Shown one piece after another: positions 44,557 through 53,872 of a stretch of 53,977 nt of DNA (position 1 is the stretch's first letter; every line of letters starts with the position of its first letter). Both the position numbers and the translations under genes were made by a program. The stretch covers positions 1 to 53,977 of the forward strand of contig CAZLYK010000022.1 of assembly GCA_964563495.1 (NCBI GenBank), written 5' to 3'. Under the pieces are notes generated by a model. It made no database searches. It had not been told where the DNA came from and saw nothing but the letters and a program-made list of their open reading frames with translations. This DNA is from CAZLYK01 sp964563495 (GTDB taxonomy: Bacteria; Acidobacteriota; Blastocatellia; RBC074).

Positions 44557-45567
44557 ATGAGTACTACCCTGGCGCTCGTCATTCTGATCATCATCGTCGC
44601 CCTGATCTTCGATTACACCAATGGTTTTCATGACGCCGCGAACTCGATTGCGACAGTTGTCTCGACCCGTGTGTTGACTCCGGGCAAAGCCGTAGCCCTG
44701 GCGGCTTTCTTCAACTTCGTCGCCGCATTCGGCTTCGGGACGCACGTCGCATCGACGATCGGCAAAGGGTTGATCGATATCAAGCAGGTCAACGAGTGGG
44801 TGATTCTCGCCGGACTGGTTGGAGCCATTGCCTGGAACCTGATCACCTGGTATTTGGGGCTGCCGACCAGTTCCTCACACGCGCTGGTCGGGGGGTATGC
44901 CGGCGCGGCTGTGGCTAAATCGGGGTTCAGCGTTCTGCTCTGGGCTCATTGGCCGACAGGGTGGCCGGGGACGCTCTCCTTCATCGTCATCTCGCCCATG
45001 CTCGGCATGATCCTCGGAACTTCGCTCATGGTGGCGGTGTCTTGGATCTTCCGCAATTATGCTCCGACGCGCGTGGACAGGCTGTTTCGGGTGATGCAGC
45101 TCATTTCGGCCTCGCTCTACAGCCTCTCGCACGGTCTGAACGACGCGCAAAAGACCATGGGAATAATGATGGCGGCTTTGCTGACTGGAGGTTTTCTCGC
45201 GCAGACTGCGGAGATCCCGATATGGGTTATCTTATCGGCCCACGCGGCGATCGCGCTCGGCACGCTCTCGGGAGGCTGGCGGATCGTCAAGACCATGGGA
45301 ACCAAGATCACCAAACTCAAACCGGTCGGGGGGTTCTGCGCCGAGACCGGCGGCGGAGTGGCGATCATCCTGGCTTCGACCTTCGGCATCCCGGTCTCTA
45401 CCACCCATACCATCACCGGCGCGATTGTCGGCGTCGGCTCCACCACGCGCTTCTCGGCTGTCCGCTGGGGAGTGGCGGGAAGAATCGTCTGGGCTTGGAT
45501 CTTGACGATTCCCATGACCGCCGCCATCTCGGCCGTGACCTACGGAATCTTCTCTCTCTTCCGCTAG
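44557..45567 (+). CDS. pit: Inorganic phosphate transporter, PiT family
   Basis: This 336-residue PHO4-family integral membrane protein imports phosphate with a proton or metal ion. Signature repeats: FDYTNGFHDAANSIATVVST near the N-terminus and SHGLNDAQKTMGIMMAALL in the second half. GLPTSSSHALVGGYAGAA and FGIPVSTTHTITGAIVGVG are the matched loops of the inverted repeat fold. About 9-10 membrane segments. It is downstream of DUF47. The TAG stop is the first base pairs of repeat copy 14, whose other arm ends the convergent slt gene. Confidence 0.95.
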   Translation: MSTTLALVILIIIVALIFDYTNGFHDAANSIATVVSTRVLTPGKAVALAAFFNFVAAFGFGTHVASTIGKGLIDIKQVNEWVILAGLVGAIAWNLITWYLGLPTSSSHALVGGYAGAAVAKSGFSVLLWAHWPTGWPGTLSFIVISPMLGMILGTSLMVAVSWIFRNYAPTRVDRLFRVMQLISASLYSLSHGLNDAQKTMGIMMAALLTGGFLAQTAEIPIWVILSAHAAIALGTLSGGWRIVKTMGTKITKLKPVGGFCAETGGGVAIILASTFGIPVSTTHTITGAIVGVGSTTRFSAVRWGVAGRIVWAWILTIPMTAAISAVTYGIFSLFR

Positions 45568-45670
45568 ATAGACAGGATTAACAGGATTTTCACAGGATTA
45601 AACGGGATCAAAGGCCGGGCAGAATAAGATCCCGTTTAATCCTGTGAAAATCCTGTTAATCCTGTCTATT
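45567..45670. repeat. CAGGATT inverted repeat, copy 14 (43-bp arms, 42 matched)
   Basis: Arms 45567-45609 and 45628-45670 pair with a single end mismatch. Heptamers are spaced 9, 11 and 10 nt as in copy 4. The left arm overlaps the pit stop and the right arm contains the slt stop. Confidence 0.97.
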
Positions 45671-48002
45671 TCTTCTCCGAATAGATTTCCTGGTAGGCGC
45701 GATAGAAGTTCATGACATTGAAGACGTACTCCTTGGTCTCGCGTTTGGCGATTTCGATGACCAGGCGATCGACCTCATGGCTGCGCGCGCGCTCTTGCCA
45801 GCGGCGGACCGAGTCTTCGCTGCCGTTGTAGGCTGCCGCGACCGCCTCCGGGGAGTCGAACTCATCGAATAGATTCTTGAGGTATTGCGAGCCGAAGAGG
45901 ATGGCTGTCTCCGGGTCGTATAGATCGCTTTGCGCGAAGTCATAGATCCTCAGTTGATCGGCGATCCGGTTGGCGGTCGAAGAGATAAATTGGAACATGC
46001 CGCGCGCGGCGGCCGGGCTTTTGACCCTCGTCTCGTATCGAGTCTCCTGTCTGGCGATCGAGAGGACAAAGAGCGGGTCGACGTTGCGCGATGCGGCGTG
46101 GCGCGCCAGTGCATCGCGAAAAGGCACTGGATAGAAGACCTCGGCCCACTCGCGGGGCAATAACTCCAATTGGTAATCCTCGGGAAGCGAATTGAGAATC
46201 GGCTCGGAATATTTGACCGTCCGGCTGGCGCATTCGCCGCGAGCGCAATAATAAGCGATGGTCGGCCTGGATGCCTGTGTCTCGGTAAGTTCCGACGCCC
46301 CTTCATCATAGAGACCGAGGAAGAGCAGAGAGCCGGCCAGGTTCTGGCGGCTCGCCGATCCGGCATCCGGCGCGGAGGGACGATCTATGGTCGAGGCCCC
46401 GAGCGCGGGGAGTTGATAGTTGCGCAACCTGGCATAGGCCGACCTCAGGATCTTGAGCATCTCTTCGCGGCTGGCTTGATCGATCTCAAAGCGTAGAGCC
46501 TGGGTGGCGGCGGTCTTGGCTGCGGCCGCGTTGCCCTGTGCGTAGGCCGATTGAGCCTCGGCCCTGAACCGGTCACGTCTGGCGGCGATCATATTCCTGG
46601 CGCGCGGGTTGAGCGCCAGCGCCTTCAACCTTTCGCCGGCGCGATGGCTGTAATATCCGGCTGAACCGCTGCGCGCCGGGCCGAGAGCCAGATATTCACC
46701 GACCGCCTCGTCGAACCGGCCAAGTTTTTCCAGACAGTAACCGCGGATAAATCCGACCTCGGCCGGATTGGTTGTCGCGCTCAATCCGCGAACGCTCAGG
46801 CTCCGGGTTTTGAGCGCCGTCAGATCCGCCAGCGCGGCCGGATAGTTCTCTTGGGTCAGATGGATCCTGGCCTGGTTGAAGAGCGCGGTGACGACGAAGA
46901 AGGGCTCCCTGACCTTTGACTGCGCACGGGCGGCCCAATTCAATGCCTCGGCCGGCCGCCCCGCGGAACGAAGCGTGTCGATCGCGTTGAGATGGGCATA
47001 GCCGGCGTACTCGCTATCGGGATAGGTTTTTAAAAACTCCTCGTAGCGGGAGATTGCGCGGTTTGCGTCGCCCAGGTACTGGTGGCAATGACCGACGTAA
47101 TAAAATCCCTGTTCGCCCTCGTCGCTTTGCGGAAATTCGTCGTGAGCCTTTTCATACCAGGGAATGGCTTCGGCGAACCTGTCTTCCTGAAAATAGCCGC
47201 GACCCAATTGAAAAATCGCTTCTCCCCTTCTTTCGCTCTGCGGGAAATCTTTGACGATAGAGAGCCAGTGCCGGCGGGCATCGGCGAAGTGCCGGTTGAA
47301 TTGATAGATCCGCGCGCGTTGCAGCCGCTCAATTTCGCCCGGGGCCATGAGCGCCGCCTGATCCAGGCGATCGAGGCCGGTGACCGCGCGCAGGGAAGCG
47401 TCATCCATGAGCCCCCCCGTCAGCACCGAACTGAAGGATGCGCGGGCGGCTTCCATTTGTCTGAGCGCCATTTGCGCTTCACCGATCATCGCCAGACTGT
47501 CTCGCCGGGGGGCGCCCAGGGTTTTGAGAGTGTCGATGACCGCCTGGTATTGACCGCTCTTTAAGTAACTTTCACTCAGGCGCTCGATCGCGCGCGGCCG
47601 CAACAAATGATCAGGGTATTGGGCGATCAGTCGCTGGAGCAGCTTCTGCTCCTCGTTGGGATTGCCCGACCTGCGCGCGATTTCGGCCTCGTGCCATAAC
47701 GCATAACCGGCGAGGAGCGAATTGCGGGCGACGACCTGTTGATAGAGCGGCAAGGCTTCCGCATTCGCTCCGCGTTGCTCCAAAAGTCTGGCCAAAAGAT
47801 AATCGTAATTGTTGGTGGAGAATGCTTCAGGCGCCGTGCGCTTCATCTCGCGGAGTATCTCTTCCGACCTGGACGGGTCGCGACCATCCGCGGTGGCGAT
47901 GATCCGTGACTGGTTGGCCGGTCGAACCTGCGCGCTCGCGACAAAACCGTAGACGGCGAGCAGCGTGATGATAATAAGTATCGGTCGGCGAATCCTGTTC
48001 AT
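45666..48002 (-). CDS. Soluble lytic murein transglycosylase with TPR-like superhelix
   Basis: This 778-residue exported enzyme cleaves peptidoglycan glycan strands. A signal peptide (ILIIITLLAVYGFVASAQ) is followed by about 500 residues of TPR-like helical repeats (FPQSERRGEAIFQLGRGYF, YPDSEYAGYAHLNAIDTL). A C-terminal SLT domain follows (about 640-760): LSIARQETRYETRVKSP with the catalytic Glu, AARGMFQFI, GSQYLKNLFDEFD and AVAAAYNGSEDSV. ES is replaced by ET and GLMQ by GMFQ, both tolerated in the family. ATG 48002 is chosen so that the signal peptide begins at MNRIRRP; GTG 48023 is possible. It is convergent with pit. Confidence 0.9.
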   Translation of the reverse strand: MNRIRRPILIIITLLAVYGFVASAQVRPANQSRIIATADGRDPSRSEEILREMKRTAPEAFSTNNYDYLLARLLEQRGANAEALPLYQQVVARNSLLAGYALWHEAEIARRSGNPNEEQKLLQRLIAQYPDHLLRPRAIERLSESYLKSGQYQAVIDTLKTLGAPRRDSLAMIGEAQMALRQMEAARASFSSVLTGGLMDDASLRAVTGLDRLDQAALMAPGEIERLQRARIYQFNRHFADARRHWLSIVKDFPQSERRGEAIFQLGRGYFQEDRFAEAIPWYEKAHDEFPQSDEGEQGFYYVGHCHQYLGDANRAISRYEEFLKTYPDSEYAGYAHLNAIDTLRSAGRPAEALNWAARAQSKVREPFFVVTALFNQARIHLTQENYPAALADLTALKTRSLSVRGLSATTNPAEVGFIRGYCLEKLGRFDEAVGEYLALGPARSGSAGYYSHRAGERLKALALNPRARNMIAARRDRFRAEAQSAYAQGNAAAAKTAATQALRFEIDQASREEMLKILRSAYARLRNYQLPALGASTIDRPSAPDAGSASRQNLAGSLLFLGLYDEGASELTETQASRPTIAYYCARGECASRTVKYSEPILNSLPEDYQLELLPREWAEVFYPVPFRDALARHAASRNVDPLFVLSIARQETRYETRVKSPAAARGMFQFISSTANRIADQLRIYDFAQSDLYDPETAILFGSQYLKNLFDEFDSPEAVAAAYNGSEDSVRRWQERARSHEVDRLVIEIAKRETKEYVFNVMNFYRAYQEIYSEKK

Positions 48003-48030
48003 CACGCCTATTATATTTCGCACCCTGAAG

Positions 48031-48114
48031 AAATAGACAGGCTAAACAGGATTTCTGCATGATTAAACAGGAGCATAGTCCAGGCTGGACAAATCCTCTT
48101 CATCCTGTCTATTT
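48031..48114. repeat. CAGGATT inverted repeat, copy 15 (diverged arms)
   Basis: The left terminus AAATAGACAGGCTAAACAGG and right terminus CATCCTGTCTATTT are clear; the inner parts have diverged. It is unusual in lying between two divergent gene starts (slt and the cytochrome gene), where it must overlap a promoter region. Confidence 0.85.
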
Positions 48115-48123
48115 CTTCAAACA

Positions 48124-48156
48124 TTGCGGTAGACTATCGCTTTGCGACGATATAAT
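48124..48156 (+). promoter_or_regulatory. Possible promoter of the cytochrome gene
   Basis: A perfect -10 TATAAT at 48151-48156 lies 23 nt before ATG 48180. The -35 is unclear: TTGCGG at 48124 is 21 nt away and TAGACT at 48130 is 15 nt away. Confidence 0.45.
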
Positions 48157-48179
48157 AATTGCAGCTTAGGGAAGCGAGT

Positions 48180-49718
48180 ATGTCTAATCATCAGCGGATC
48201 GTTTATCTGGCCGTCATTCTGGTCTTCGCGCTCAGCGCGGTCATCGTCGATTGGCCGATCGGTCAAGTCTGGTCCCTGGCGCAATCGCCGCAAACGCAGA
48301 AGAAATCGAACGAAGATCGTCGGGCGCTGGCCAAAAAGCCCGCGCCGTCGGGCACAATCAAGGATCGTCTGGGCGATGACGACGGCTATGGCATTGTGCT
48401 TTTTTATTCTTCGACTGTTCGTGGCAACCTCGAAGTCTGTGGCTGTCCGATTCATCCGCTCGGCGGCGTGGCCCGGCGCGCCGGTTACATCAGAGCTTTT
48501 CAAAATCGCAGCCCTGATGCGGCCATAGTCCAGGTCGATGCCGGTTATATCTTCAGTGATGACGCGAACCAGGCAGGGACGGAATTGCGAGAGGACGCTC
48601 GGCTGATGAATGACTGGATCGTGCGCGCAAACGATCTGCTCAATCTGGAGATCGTCAATCTCTCTTATCGCGATCTGCGTTACGCCGGTGCGCTTTTCAA
48701 ATCCGACGCGAAATTGAAGCCGGAGAAATCCACTCTGATCTCGGCCAACATCAAAGCCGCCGATCGCCTGCGTGCCGGCCCGGCGCCCTATCTGATCAAA
48801 ATCGTGACGGGGAAGAGGTTGCCGAAACCGGTCCGGATCGCTTTTATCGGCCTCAGCGGTCAGGCACCCGATGAATTGAACGGGGCGGTCGCGGCCGGCG
48901 GCTTCGTGATTACCGACCCGTTTGAAGCAATCAAATCAGCGCTCGCCGAAGTCCGCGACAAAGCCGATCTGACAGTGGTGGTCGGGTTCCTTTCGCTGCC
49001 CATGGTCAACAAGCTGGCGCGGCAGAACGACGATCTGGACATGATCATCAATGCCGATGAGCGGGGGTTGGTGCCCGATCCGAAGCAGGTCAACAACACC
49101 TTGATAGTCTACGCGGCGAAAGAGACCAAGCACCTCGGCGAGCTGCGCATCTACACCGACGCTGAGGGCGTGGTCGATCGTTTCACCGCGCGGTACGTCG
49201 AGCTGGACGAGGTTGTTCCCGACGATCCTCAGTTGGCGTCGATCACCAGGCAGGCGCGCCGGGAGATCGACGCCGTGCAGACGCAAATGGCCGAGGCCGA
49301 GGCGAGGGCTTATGCGGCGAATAACCCGGCCGGCGGGCCGGCGTCGCCTTATCTTCTCTCTGAAACCTGCGGCAAATGCCACGAGGCGGAATACCGGATC
49401 TGGCGCAATTCGCGCCACTCGCACGCTTTTGCCGCCCTCGAAACCAGGCAGCGCGTCTTCGACGCCGCCTGCGTCGGTTGCCATTCGCTCGGATTTCAGC
49501 GGCAGGGCTTTGTCAATATCAAAGCCACGCCGCAGTTCGCCAACGTCCAGTGCGAATCGTGCCACGGACCCGGCGCCCGGCACGTCGCCGCACCGGGCGC
49601 GGGCAACTATCCAACGCCGCCCGGGAACAACAGCTGTCTGGTCTGCCACGATCGTGAAAACAGCCCGGATTTCGATTTCGCAAAATACTGGCCGTTGATC
49701 GCTCATTCGAAAAAATAG
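48180..49718 (+). CDS. UshA-like domain protein with four C-terminal c-type haem motifs
   Basis: This 512-residue exported or membrane-anchored protein has an N-terminal hydrophobic helix (IVYLAVILVFALSAVIVDW). Residues about 75-370 resemble the metallophosphatase/5'-nucleotidase fold but with STVRGNLEVCGCPIHPLGG where UshA has its first metal motif, so phosphatase activity is doubtful. The C-terminal region (about 395-500) has four CxxCH sites (CGKCH, CVGCH, CESCH, CLVCH) in a cytochrome c554-like arrangement with RHSHAFAAL. It is a probable periplasmic electron carrier or sensor. ATG 48180 follows AGGGAAG. The DciA-like gene starts 2 nt after the stop. Confidence 0.85.
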   Translation: MSNHQRIVYLAVILVFALSAVIVDWPIGQVWSLAQSPQTQKKSNEDRRALAKKPAPSGTIKDRLGDDDGYGIVLFYSSTVRGNLEVCGCPIHPLGGVARRAGYIRAFQNRSPDAAIVQVDAGYIFSDDANQAGTELREDARLMNDWIVRANDLLNLEIVNLSYRDLRYAGALFKSDAKLKPEKSTLISANIKAADRLRAGPAPYLIKIVTGKRLPKPVRIAFIGLSGQAPDELNGAVAAGGFVITDPFEAIKSALAEVRDKADLTVVVGFLSLPMVNKLARQNDDLDMIINADERGLVPDPKQVNNTLIVYAAKETKHLGELRIYTDAEGVVDRFTARYVELDEVVPDDPQLASITRQARREIDAVQTQMAEAEARAYAANNPAGGPASPYLLSETCGKCHEAEYRIWRNSRHSHAFAALETRQRVFDAACVGCHSLGFQRQGFVNIKATPQFANVQCESCHGPGARHVAAPGAGNYPTPPGNNSCLVCHDRENSPDFDFAKYWPLIAHSKK

Positions 49719-49720
49719 TC

Positions 49721-50173
49721 ATGAACAGCCTGATCAAAATGCTGCCGAGGATCATGCAGCAGGCGGGGGAGAGCGAGGAGGTGCGTGAGCAGGTCGTCTT
49801 CGCCGCCTGGCGGATTGCCTCGGGTGAGGGTGTCGCGAATGTCTGCGCTCCCTTCCGGCTCTATCGCAAACAGTTGATCGTCGCGGTGCTCGATCAGTTG
49901 TGGAAAGTGCAGCTCGAAAGGATCAGCGGCGATTACATCTTCCGGATCAATTCGCTGCTCGGCGGCGCCCTGGTGACATTTATCGAATTCCGGATTGACC
50001 GCAATTTCGTCCTGCAATCACAGGAGGCCGGAGCAAAATCATTCGAGTTTCATCATACCGAGGAGATTGAAGCCGAGCTCAGACCCGCAGCCGATTGCAT
50101 CAGGGACGAAGCCTTGCGCGAGAAGTTCCTGCGCGCCGCGGCAAAGTACCTCGAGAGAAAAGAGGGAGCCTAG
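49721..50173 (+). CDS. DUF721 / DciA-like protein
   Basis: This 150-residue protein has a core (about 35-95; FRLYRKQLIVAVLDQLWKVQ, then FRINSLLGGALVTFIEFRID) that fits DUF721. DciA, the named member, loads the replicative helicase DnaB in most bacteria. The match covers the small KH-like fold, while the C-terminal helical tail (HHTEEIEAELRPAADCIRD) is local. It begins 2 nt after the cytochrome stop, so it is probably translated from the same mRNA. Moderate confidence because the fold is short. Confidence 0.65.
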   Translation: MNSLIKMLPRIMQQAGESEEVREQVVFAAWRIASGEGVANVCAPFRLYRKQLIVAVLDQLWKVQLERISGDYIFRINSLLGGALVTFIEFRIDRNFVLQSQEAGAKSFEFHHTEEIEAELRPAADCIRDEALREKFLRAAAKYLERKEGA

Positions 50174-50214
50174 CGCCTCTCAAATTTCAAATTTCAAAAA
50201 ACCGGATTCAACCA

Positions 50215-50517
50215 ATGCCGATCAGACAAGCCGAAGTCGAAAAGATAGCCGATCTGGCGAACCTGGAGCTGACCGCCGCAGAGAAGCAGTCCCTGGCGGG
50301 CCAGCTTTCCGCGATCGTCGAATATATCGATCAACTCAACGAGCTGGACACTACCGCGGTCAAGGCCTGGCAGCATGACAGCGCCGGGGATGTCGACCGA
50401 TCATTCGCCGTCCGCGAGGATCTGATCGAAGCGGGGCTCGGACAGGAAAAAGCGCTGGATCAGGCGCCCGATCACGACGAGGGACACTTCCTCGTCCCCC
50501 GGGTCATCGGCGGATGA
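50215..50517 (+). CDS. gatC: Aspartyl/glutamyl-tRNA amidotransferase subunit C
   Basis: This 100-residue subunit stabilises the GatCAB complex that converts Glu-tRNA(Gln) and Asp-tRNA(Asn) to the amide forms. Typical start IRQAEVEKIADLANLELTAA and LSAIVEYIDQLNELDT; the end DQAPDHDEGHFLVPRVIGG is diagnostic. ATG 50215 gives the normal length; the frame extends upstream only through the DciA-like gene. gatA follows after 30 nt. Confidence 0.96.
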   Translation: MPIRQAEVEKIADLANLELTAAEKQSLAGQLSAIVEYIDQLNELDTTAVKAWQHDSAGDVDRSFAVREDLIEAGLGQEKALDQAPDHDEGHFLVPRVIGG

Positions 50518-50547
50518 TTCCCAATTCATATTTTTGGAGTGTTACCT

Positions 50548-51978
50548 TTGAGCACAAAACTGACGATCGAAGAGATTCACGCAATGTACGCATCCGGCGA
50601 GACGACCCCGAGCGAGATCTGCCGTGCGGCTTTTGAAAAGATCGAAAAGGACAATGGCCGGCTCAATTCGCTTTTGACCGTCACCGGCGAGACCGCGCTC
50701 GCCCGGGCGGCCGCCCTTGATGCCGGGATTAAGAACTCGATCAAGACCATGCCTCTGGCGGGAGTGCCCGTCGTCGTCAAAGACAACCTCTGTACCGAAG
50801 GTGTGCGAACGACCTGCGCGTCGCGTGTGCTGGGCGACTACATCCCGCCTTACACGGCGACAGCCGTCAAAAAGCTCGAAGAGGCCGGCGCGATCATTGT
50901 CGGGAAAGCCAACCTGGACGAATTCGCCATGGGCGGCTCGACCGAAAATTCGGCTTTCGGGCCGGCGCGTAATCCGTGGAATGAAGAATATGTGCCGGGC
51001 GGCAGCTCCGGCGGATCGGCAGTGGCGGTGGCGGCCGGATTCGTGCCGGTTTCGCTCGGCTCGGATACGGGCGGCTCGATTCGCCAGCCGGCGTCGTTCT
51101 GCGGCGTCGTCGGGTTAAAGCCCACATACGGGCGCGTGTCGCGTTATGGGCTGGTGGCCTTCGCTTCGTCGCTCGATCAGATCGGCCCATTTTCGCTCAA
51201 CGTCCGCGACAACGCCCGCGTGCTGCAAGTGATCTCCGGGCAGGATCGTTATGATTCGACCTCATCGAACGCGCCGATCCCCGATTTTCTCGCCGGGTTG
51301 ACGGGGGATATCAAGGGGTTACGCGTCGGTGTCCCGCCGGAATGTTTTGGTGAGGGTCTGGACCCGGAAGTCCGCGAGATTGTCGAAGCGGCGATCAGGA
51401 AACTCGAGTCTCTCGGCGCGAAGATCGTCGAGGTCAACCTGCCGCATACCAAATACGTGATCGCCGTTTACTACATCGTGGCGACAGCCGAAGCTTCGTC
51501 GAATCTCGCTCGTTATGACGGCGTCCGCTACGGGTTCCGCGCCGAGGAAGCGAGGACTCTGTCGGAGATGTATCGCCGGACGCGGGATGAAGGGTTCGGC
51601 GACGAGGTCAAACGACGGATCATGCTAGGCACGTTCGTCCTCTCATCGGGATATTACGATGCATACTATGAAAAGGCTCAACGGGTTCGTTCGATGCTGA
51701 TCAACGACTTCGCCGAAGCCTTCAAGAAGTGCGATCTGATCGCCACACCGACCGCGCCGACACCGCCATTCAAGATCGGCGAAAAATCTGATGACCCCCT
51801 GGCCATGTATCTCGGTGATATCTATACGGTGACGATCAATCTGGCGGGGGGGCCGGCGATCAGCATTCCCTGTGGTGTGTCGAAAGACCGCCTCCCGATT
51901 GGGATGCAGTTAATTGCCGCCCATTTTGACGAGGCGCGGCTGCTCAACGCGGCTTATGCCTACGAGCAGAGTTTATGA
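50548..51978 (+). CDS. gatA: Aspartyl/glutamyl-tRNA amidotransferase subunit A
   Basis: This 476-residue amidase subunit releases ammonia from glutamine. The Ser-cisSer-Lys triad is visible: Lys in VVVKDNLCTEG (about 77), cis-Ser and nucleophile Ser in PGGSSGGSAVAVAAG and SLGSDTGGSIRQPAS (about 150-180). The start is TTG 50548 (STKLTIEEIH) with GGAG 8 nt upstream; GTG 50539 is too close to that RBS. The stop overlaps the cca start by 4 nt (ATGA), so they are coupled. GatB is not in the window. Confidence 0.95.
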   Translation: MSTKLTIEEIHAMYASGETTPSEICRAAFEKIEKDNGRLNSLLTVTGETALARAAALDAGIKNSIKTMPLAGVPVVVKDNLCTEGVRTTCASRVLGDYIPPYTATAVKKLEEAGAIIVGKANLDEFAMGGSTENSAFGPARNPWNEEYVPGGSSGGSAVAVAAGFVPVSLGSDTGGSIRQPASFCGVVGLKPTYGRVSRYGLVAFASSLDQIGPFSLNVRDNARVLQVISGQDRYDSTSSNAPIPDFLAGLTGDIKGLRVGVPPECFGEGLDPEVREIVEAAIRKLESLGAKIVEVNLPHTKYVIAVYYIVATAEASSNLARYDGVRYGFRAEEARTLSEMYRRTRDEGFGDEVKRRIMLGTFVLSSGYYDAYYEKAQRVRSMLINDFAEAFKKCDLIATPTAPTPPFKIGEKSDDPLAMYLGDIYTVTINLAGGPAISIPCGVSKDRLPIGMQLIAAHFDEARLLNAAYAYEQSL

Positions 51979-53297
51979 TATCCGACTCGGTGATCAGGCT
52001 CTGCCGGAAAGTTCAGGGTGCCGGCGGGAGGGCCCTGCTCGTTGGTGGGTGGGTGCGAGATTATGTGCGCGGTTTCGAGACGGTCGATTACGACATCGAA
52101 GTCTACGGTATCGAAGCGGCCGATTTGCGCCGGCTGCTCGGCGAGTTTGGGCAGGTCAATGCCGTCGGCGAGGCTTTCACGGTCTACAAGGTCAGATTGC
52201 GGGATGACGGTGGAGGCCGGGTCATAGACGTCAGCCTGCCGCGCCGCGAATCGAAGGTCGGGCGCGGCCATCGCGGTTTTATCGTGACCGGCGACCCGCG
52301 GATGAGTCTTGAAGAGGCCGCGCTCCGCCGTGATTTCACGATCAACGCCATGATCTATGACCCGCTGACCGGCGAATACATCGACCCGTACGGCGGGCGC
52401 GAGGATATCCGACGACGGCTGATTCGCGTGGTCGATCCGGCGACCTTTATCGAAGACAGCCTGCGCGTTCTGCGGGCGATGCAGTTCGCCTCGCGGTTCG
52501 AGTTCGAGATCGATCCGGCCACGGTCGATCTCTGCCGGACGATCGACCTCTCTGATTTACCGGCCGAGCGTGTCTGGGCGGAAGTGGAAAAATGGCTCCT
52601 TCAATCGCGCATGCCGTCGATCGGTTGGCGGGCCGCAGACGAATTGCGGATCGTGGACAGGCTTTGGCCCGAGATCGGAGCCATGCGGATTGCCGCGCCG
52701 CATCGATTCGCGCAGACCGCCGTCCGGCTCGACCAGGCGCGTAAGCTGATCGACGATCTGGTTCGACCCAAACAGATCGCGGTCATGCTTGCCTCGCTTG
52801 TCTACGATCTTGACGACTATGACCATCCCGGCAGCGAGGCCAACCGCCTCAACCTGATCGAGGGTTTTCTGAACCGGCTCAGACTGTTTACTCTGGATCA
52901 CTATCATGTACGCAGGCAGGTGCTCGCCCTGGCGAAGCATCAGACCGACCCTCGCCGATGGTTCGGCCGGATCGTCTCCGACGGAGAATTCAGACGACTG
53001 GCCCTCCAGGTCGAACCGGGTCTGCTCTACCGGGTGTCGCTCGCGGATAACCTGAGCCGCGGCGGCGATGCTCAACCCGAGATAGAGCAGTGGTTTATCT
53101 CCCGCGTTCGGGAACTGGGTATTGAAGCACGCGCGCCGGAGCCTTTGCTGCTCGGGCGACACCTGCTCGCGCTCGGCTTGCAGCCAGGACCGCGTGTCGG
53201 TCAGATCACCAAAGCAGTTTACCAGATGCAACTCGACGGCCAGGTCGCAACGGTTGAGGACGCAATCGCCGCGGCCCGCAGGCTGGTTGCAGAATAG
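51975..53297 (+). CDS. cca: CCA tRNA nucleotidyltransferase / poly(A) polymerase family protein
   Basis: 440 residues. The N-terminal nucleotidyltransferase head has LLVGGWVRDYVRG, the metal motif VDYDIEVYG (DxD), VDVSLPRRES-like strand and RRDFTINAMIYDP; neck motifs IEDSLRVLRAMQFASRFEF follow. The body and tail are helical and without a clear HD phosphohydrolase motif. The enzyme adds or repairs the CCA end of tRNAs; class II enzymes cannot be separated from poly(A) polymerase by sequence alone, but position after gatCA favours tRNA work. The TAG stop lies in repeat copy 16. Confidence 0.9.
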   Translation: MISDSVIRLCRKVQGAGGRALLVGGWVRDYVRGFETVDYDIEVYGIEAADLRRLLGEFGQVNAVGEAFTVYKVRLRDDGGGRVIDVSLPRRESKVGRGHRGFIVTGDPRMSLEEAALRRDFTINAMIYDPLTGEYIDPYGGREDIRRRLIRVVDPATFIEDSLRVLRAMQFASRFEFEIDPATVDLCRTIDLSDLPAERVWAEVEKWLLQSRMPSIGWRAADELRIVDRLWPEIGAMRIAAPHRFAQTAVRLDQARKLIDDLVRPKQIAVMLASLVYDLDDYDHPGSEANRLNLIEGFLNRLRLFTLDHYHVRRQVLALAKHQTDPRRWFGRIVSDGEFRRLALQVEPGLLYRVSLADNLSRGGDAQPEIEQWFISRVRELGIEARAPEPLLLGRHLLALGLQPGPRVGQITKAVYQMQLDGQVATVEDAIAAARRLVAE

Positions 53298-53350
53298 ACA
53301 GGATTGACAAGATTACTTCTGGTTCAATCTTGAAATAAGCCGGTCTATTC
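53292..53350. repeat. CAGGATT inverted repeat, copy 16 (diverged)
   Basis: Ends GAATAGACAGGATTGACAAG and CCGGTCTATTC are recognisable. The two termini carry the TAG stops of the convergent cca and DinB/DUF1572 genes. Confidence 0.85.
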
Positions 53351-53872
53351 CGATCGAGGTTTTTTCTCCATGGTCGGATTCTGATTGTAATCGGCGGATT
53401 TGCCTTTCGGGATGCTCAGCCACTGCCAGTTGCCGTGCGATAAAATCCGCGCCAGCAGGACGACCTGGCCGACGTGACTGGCGGTGTGAGCCAGTGATCT
53501 GGAGAGCGCCTCGTGAACGGTGAGGGTCTGACCTCGGATGGACACCCGTTTCTCCAAATCCGAATCGGTGAGTTTCGCGAGCTCGCTCTCAAGCACGTCC
53601 CAGGCCCTGGCCCAGAGCCGATCTACTTCCTCTTTGCCGTATTGTTTCTCCTCAAATTCGGCTTCCCGGTTCCGCCACGGCTTTTCTCCGTCACTGGTCA
53701 GGAAGTCTGTAAACCGCGAGATGAGGTTGCCGCTGATATGGCGAACGATCATGGCGACCGAGTTGTTCCCCTCGCCGATTACCCGGTTGAGGTCCTGATC
53801 CGAGACCTGCGCCAGAGCCTTTTGTCCAAGCAAACGATATCGCTGATATTCATCGACGAAATTTTTAATCAT
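53345..53872 (-). CDS. DinB-superfamily protein (DUF1572-like)
   Basis: This 175-residue four-helix-bundle protein starts at ATG 53872, with GAGGAG 6 nt upstream; the frame to 53932 has no RBS. Blocks: MIKNFVDEYQRYRLLGQKAL, SVAMIVRHISGNLISRF (His of the metal site), PWRNREAEFE and SLAHTASHVGQVVLLARIL (His-rich helix). The three-His metal pattern fits DinB/YfiT thiol-transferase-like proteins. Substrate unknown, probably a metal-dependent thiol or stress enzyme. Its stop is supplied by repeat copy 16. Confidence 0.85.
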   Translation of the reverse strand: MIKNFVDEYQRYRLLGQKALAQVSDQDLNRVIGEGNNSVAMIVRHISGNLISRFTDFLTSDGEKPWRNREAEFEEKQYGKEEVDRLWARAWDVLESELAKLTDSDLEKRVSIRGQTLTVHEALSRSLAHTASHVGQVVLLARILSHGNWQWLSIPKGKSADYNQNPTMEKKPRSE

